Part shown: positions 13,050 through 14,746 of the stretch, piece after piece
How the letters are laid out: each line of letters begins with the position of its first letter
Numbering within the stretch: position 1 is the first letter of the stretch
Assembly: GCA_003023165.1 (NCBI GenBank)
Contig: PXSD01000009.1
Coordinates: forward strand, 10,336 to 25,081
Source of the DNA: Halobacteriales archaeon QS_9_67_15
GTDB lineage: Archaea; Halobacteriota; Halobacteria; Halobacteriales; Haloarculaceae
DNA: 14,746 nt
Direction of reading: 5' to 3'
Made by a program: the position numbers and the translations under genes
The notes under the pieces: generated by a model
Told to the model about the DNA's origin: nothing
Databases searched by the model: none
Seen by the model: only the letters and a program-made list of their open reading frames with translations

Positions 13050-14746
13050 ATGTCATCACAGGACGAGCAACAAGAGCCGATCCCGACCGATTACGACATC
13101 GCGCAGTCGACAGACATGGAGCCGATCTGGGAACTGGTCGAGCCGTGGGGGCTCGGGCTGGACGACCTGCAGTACTTCGGCGAGTATACCGCGAAGGTCA
13201 AACACCACGCCATCGACCGGATGCGCGACCAGGCCGACGAGCGCGAGGGGAACCTCGTCCTCGTGACGGGGATGACCCCGACGCCGAAGGGCGAGGGCAA
13301 GACCGTCACGACGGTCGGCCTGGGCCAGACGCTGAACCACCTGGGCGAGGACACGATGATCGCCATCCGCGAGCCGTCGCTCGGGCCGGTCTTCGGCGTG
13401 AAGGGCGGTGCAGCGGGCGGCGGCCGCTCGCAGGTACTGCCGATGGAGGACATCAACCTCCACTTCACGGGGGACCTGCACGCGCTCACCTCGGCGCACA
13501 ATCTCATCGCGGCGATGCTCGACGCCCGGCTCTCGCAGGGCAACGACCTCGGCATCGACGTCAACGACGTGGCCTGGCCCCGTGCGCTCGACATGAACGA
13601 CCGCGCGCTCCGGAAGACGGTCGTCGGTCTCGGCGGCAAATCCGGCGGTACCCCCCGAGAGAACAACTTCATCCTCACCGCGGCCTCGGAGCTGATGGCC
13701 GTACTGTGTCTGGCCGAGGACCTGGGCGACCTCAAGGAGCGGGTCGCCCGGATCATCGTCGCCTACGACGAGGACGGCGAGCCGATCACGGTCGACGACA
13801 TCGAAGCGACCGGCCCGGCGACGATGCTCCTGCGGGACGCGATCAAGCCCAACATCGTCCAGACCATCGAGGGCACGCCCGCGTTCGTCCACGGCGGCCC
13901 GTTCGCCAACATCGCTCACGGGACCAACTCGCTGATCGCCGACAAGACCGCCTTCGGCATGGGCGATTACCTCGTCACCGAAGCCGGCTTCGGGTCCGAC
14001 CTGGGCGCTGAGAAGTTCATGAACATCGTCTGCCGGCTGGGCGACATGACACCGAACGCCGTCGTGCTGGTCTCGTCGGTCCGCGCGCTGAAGTACCACG
14101 GACTCGACATGTGGCCGGCGGACTTCGACGACATCGAAGAGGCGGGCGTCGAGGCAGTCGAGAACGGCTTCGAGAACCTCGACAAACACGTTCGAAATCT
14201 CCAGCAGTTCGGCGTGCCGGTCGTCATCGCCGTCAACCGCTTCCCGGGCGACACCGACGCGGAGGTCCAGGCGGTGCTCGACCACTGCCAGGACGACCTG
14301 GGTGTCAGGGCCGCCATCTCCCAGGTCTTCGAGAAGGGCAGCGAGGGCGGCGAGGCCCTCGGCGAGCACGTCATCGACGCCGTCGACGAGAGCGACGAGG
14401 ACGAGTTCGAGTACCTCTACGAGGACGAGGCCGCCATCACCGACAAGATCGAGACGGTCGCGACCGAGATATACGGAGCCGACGGCGTGAAGTTCACCGG
14501 CGACGCCCTCGACGACATCGAGCGGATGGAGGAACTGGGCTTCGGCGATTACCCCGTCTGTATGTCCAAGACCTTCCACTCGTTCAGCGACGACGCCACG
14601 AAGAAAGGCGCGCCGACGGGCTGGGAGCTGGAGATCAGCGAAGTGTACCCGTCGGCTGGTGCGGGGTTCCTCGTCGCGCTCACGGCCGACGCGCTGACGA
14701 TGCCGGGCCTCCCCCAGCGGCCCGCCGCAGCGGACATGGACATCGA
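13050..14746 (+). CDS. fhs: Formate-tetrahydrofolate ligase (3' end outside window)
   Basis: The enzyme activates formate: formate + ATP + tetrahydrofolate gives 10-formyl-tetrahydrofolate, in the cytoplasm. The start MSSQDEQQEPIPTDYDIAQS is followed by the nucleotide-binding TPTPKGEGKTVTTVGL (TPKGEGKT at residues 78-85). REPSLGPVFGVKGGAAGGG, MEDINLHFTGD, VNDVAWPRALDMNDR and VVGLGGKSGG are classic family blocks. Later TEAGFGSDLGAEKF, and near the edge MPGLPQRPAAADMDI, the usual near-terminal motif. The 565 complete codons in the window are almost the whole protein; about ten residues are probably missing. Upstream, a weak TATA-like GCTAACAC (about 13009-13016) suggests a short leader. It would feed one-carbon units to purine synthesis or run in reverse to dispose of them. 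Confidence 0.95.
   Translation, partial: MSSQDEQQEPIPTDYDIAQSTDMEPIWELVEPWGLGLDDLQYFGEYTAKVKHHAIDRMRDQADEREGNLVLVTGMTPTPKGEGKTVTTVGLGQTLNHLGEDTMIAIREPSLGPVFGVKGGAAGGGRSQVLPMEDINLHFTGDLHALTSAHNLIAAMLDARLSQGNDLGIDVNDVAWPRALDMNDRALRKTVVGLGGKSGGTPRENNFILTAASELMAVLCLAEDLGDLKERVARIIVAYDEDGEPITVDDIEATGPATMLLRDAIKPNIVQTIEGTPAFVHGGPFANIAHGTNSLIADKTAFGMGDYLVTEAGFGSDLGAEKFMNIVCRLGDMTPNAVVLVSSVRALKYHGLDMWPADFDDIEEAGVEAVENGFENLDKHVRNLQQFGVPVVIAVNRFPGDTDAEVQAVLDHCQDDLGVRAAISQVFEKGSEGGEALGEHVIDAVDESDEDEFEYLYEDEAAITDKIETVATEIYGADGVKFTGDALDDIERMEELGFGDYPVCMSKTFHSFSDDATKKGAPTGWELEISEVYPSAGAGFLVALTADALTMPGLPQRPAAADMDI

Noticed and set aside
13056..14579. Open frame of 507 codons on the minus strand opposite formate-THF ligase
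   Set aside because: The + strand carries unmistakable ligase motifs throughout. The reverse frame stays open because of GC-rich third positions.
1..14746. tRNA, rRNA, CRISPR arrays, insertion sequences
   Set aside because: I saw no cloverleaf with a GTTCGAATCC-type arm, no regularly spaced repeats and no transposase motifs. This was a reading by eye, so a weak case could be missed.

Overview
The window looks like chromosomal DNA of a halophilic archaeon (class Halobacteria). It is GC-rich throughout. The proteins are rich in Asp and Glu and poor in Lys. Many genes have an archaeal TATA-like box about 26-28 bases before the start codon, as expected for leaderless mRNAs. It also carries a FolC-FolP fusion, which is typical of haloarchaea. 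I cannot fix the genus.

Layout. Bases 1-2622 hold the 3' part of a dimethylglycine/sarcosine dehydrogenase-type gene (tetrahydrofolate-binding GcvT module) followed by a threonine/serine deaminase gene, both on +. A structured 81-base hairpin begins at the deaminase stop codon. A 52-codon membrane peptide gene (2775-2933, -), too short for ordinary gene calling, follows. Then comes a largely empty stretch with one strong orphan TATA box, and a BCCT-family betaine/choline-type transporter (3509-5284, +). Bases 5300-9100 are an accessory patch of small genes: two membrane proteins, a double zinc-ribbon protein, a PH-like domain protein, a universal stress protein, a small membrane protein with an acidic tail, and two decayed SnoaL/NTF2-like genes. 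Bases 9159-14746 return to core functions: folCP (-), a long AlaX-type tRNA editing protein (+), and formate-tetrahydrofolate ligase (+), which runs off the right edge a few codons before its expected end.

How the genes fit together. Several genes touch folate-bound one-carbon units or their substrates: betaine-type uptake, N-methylglycine demethylation onto folate, an amino-acid deaminase that might drain serine, synthesis of the folate itself, and formate activation. The gene order suggests, but does not prove, a methylglycine/one-carbon neighbourhood interrupted by an accessory patch.

The most unusual signal is a pair of 77-81 base hairpins (2620-2700 and 8297-8373). Each starts with TGATAC, where TGA is the stop codon of the preceding gene, and ends with GTATGA. 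Their outer stems differ in sequence but keep pairing, as in a structured family. A 35-base half-copy lies at 5354-5388. A smaller palindrome at 6833-6849 contains the stop codons of two convergent genes.
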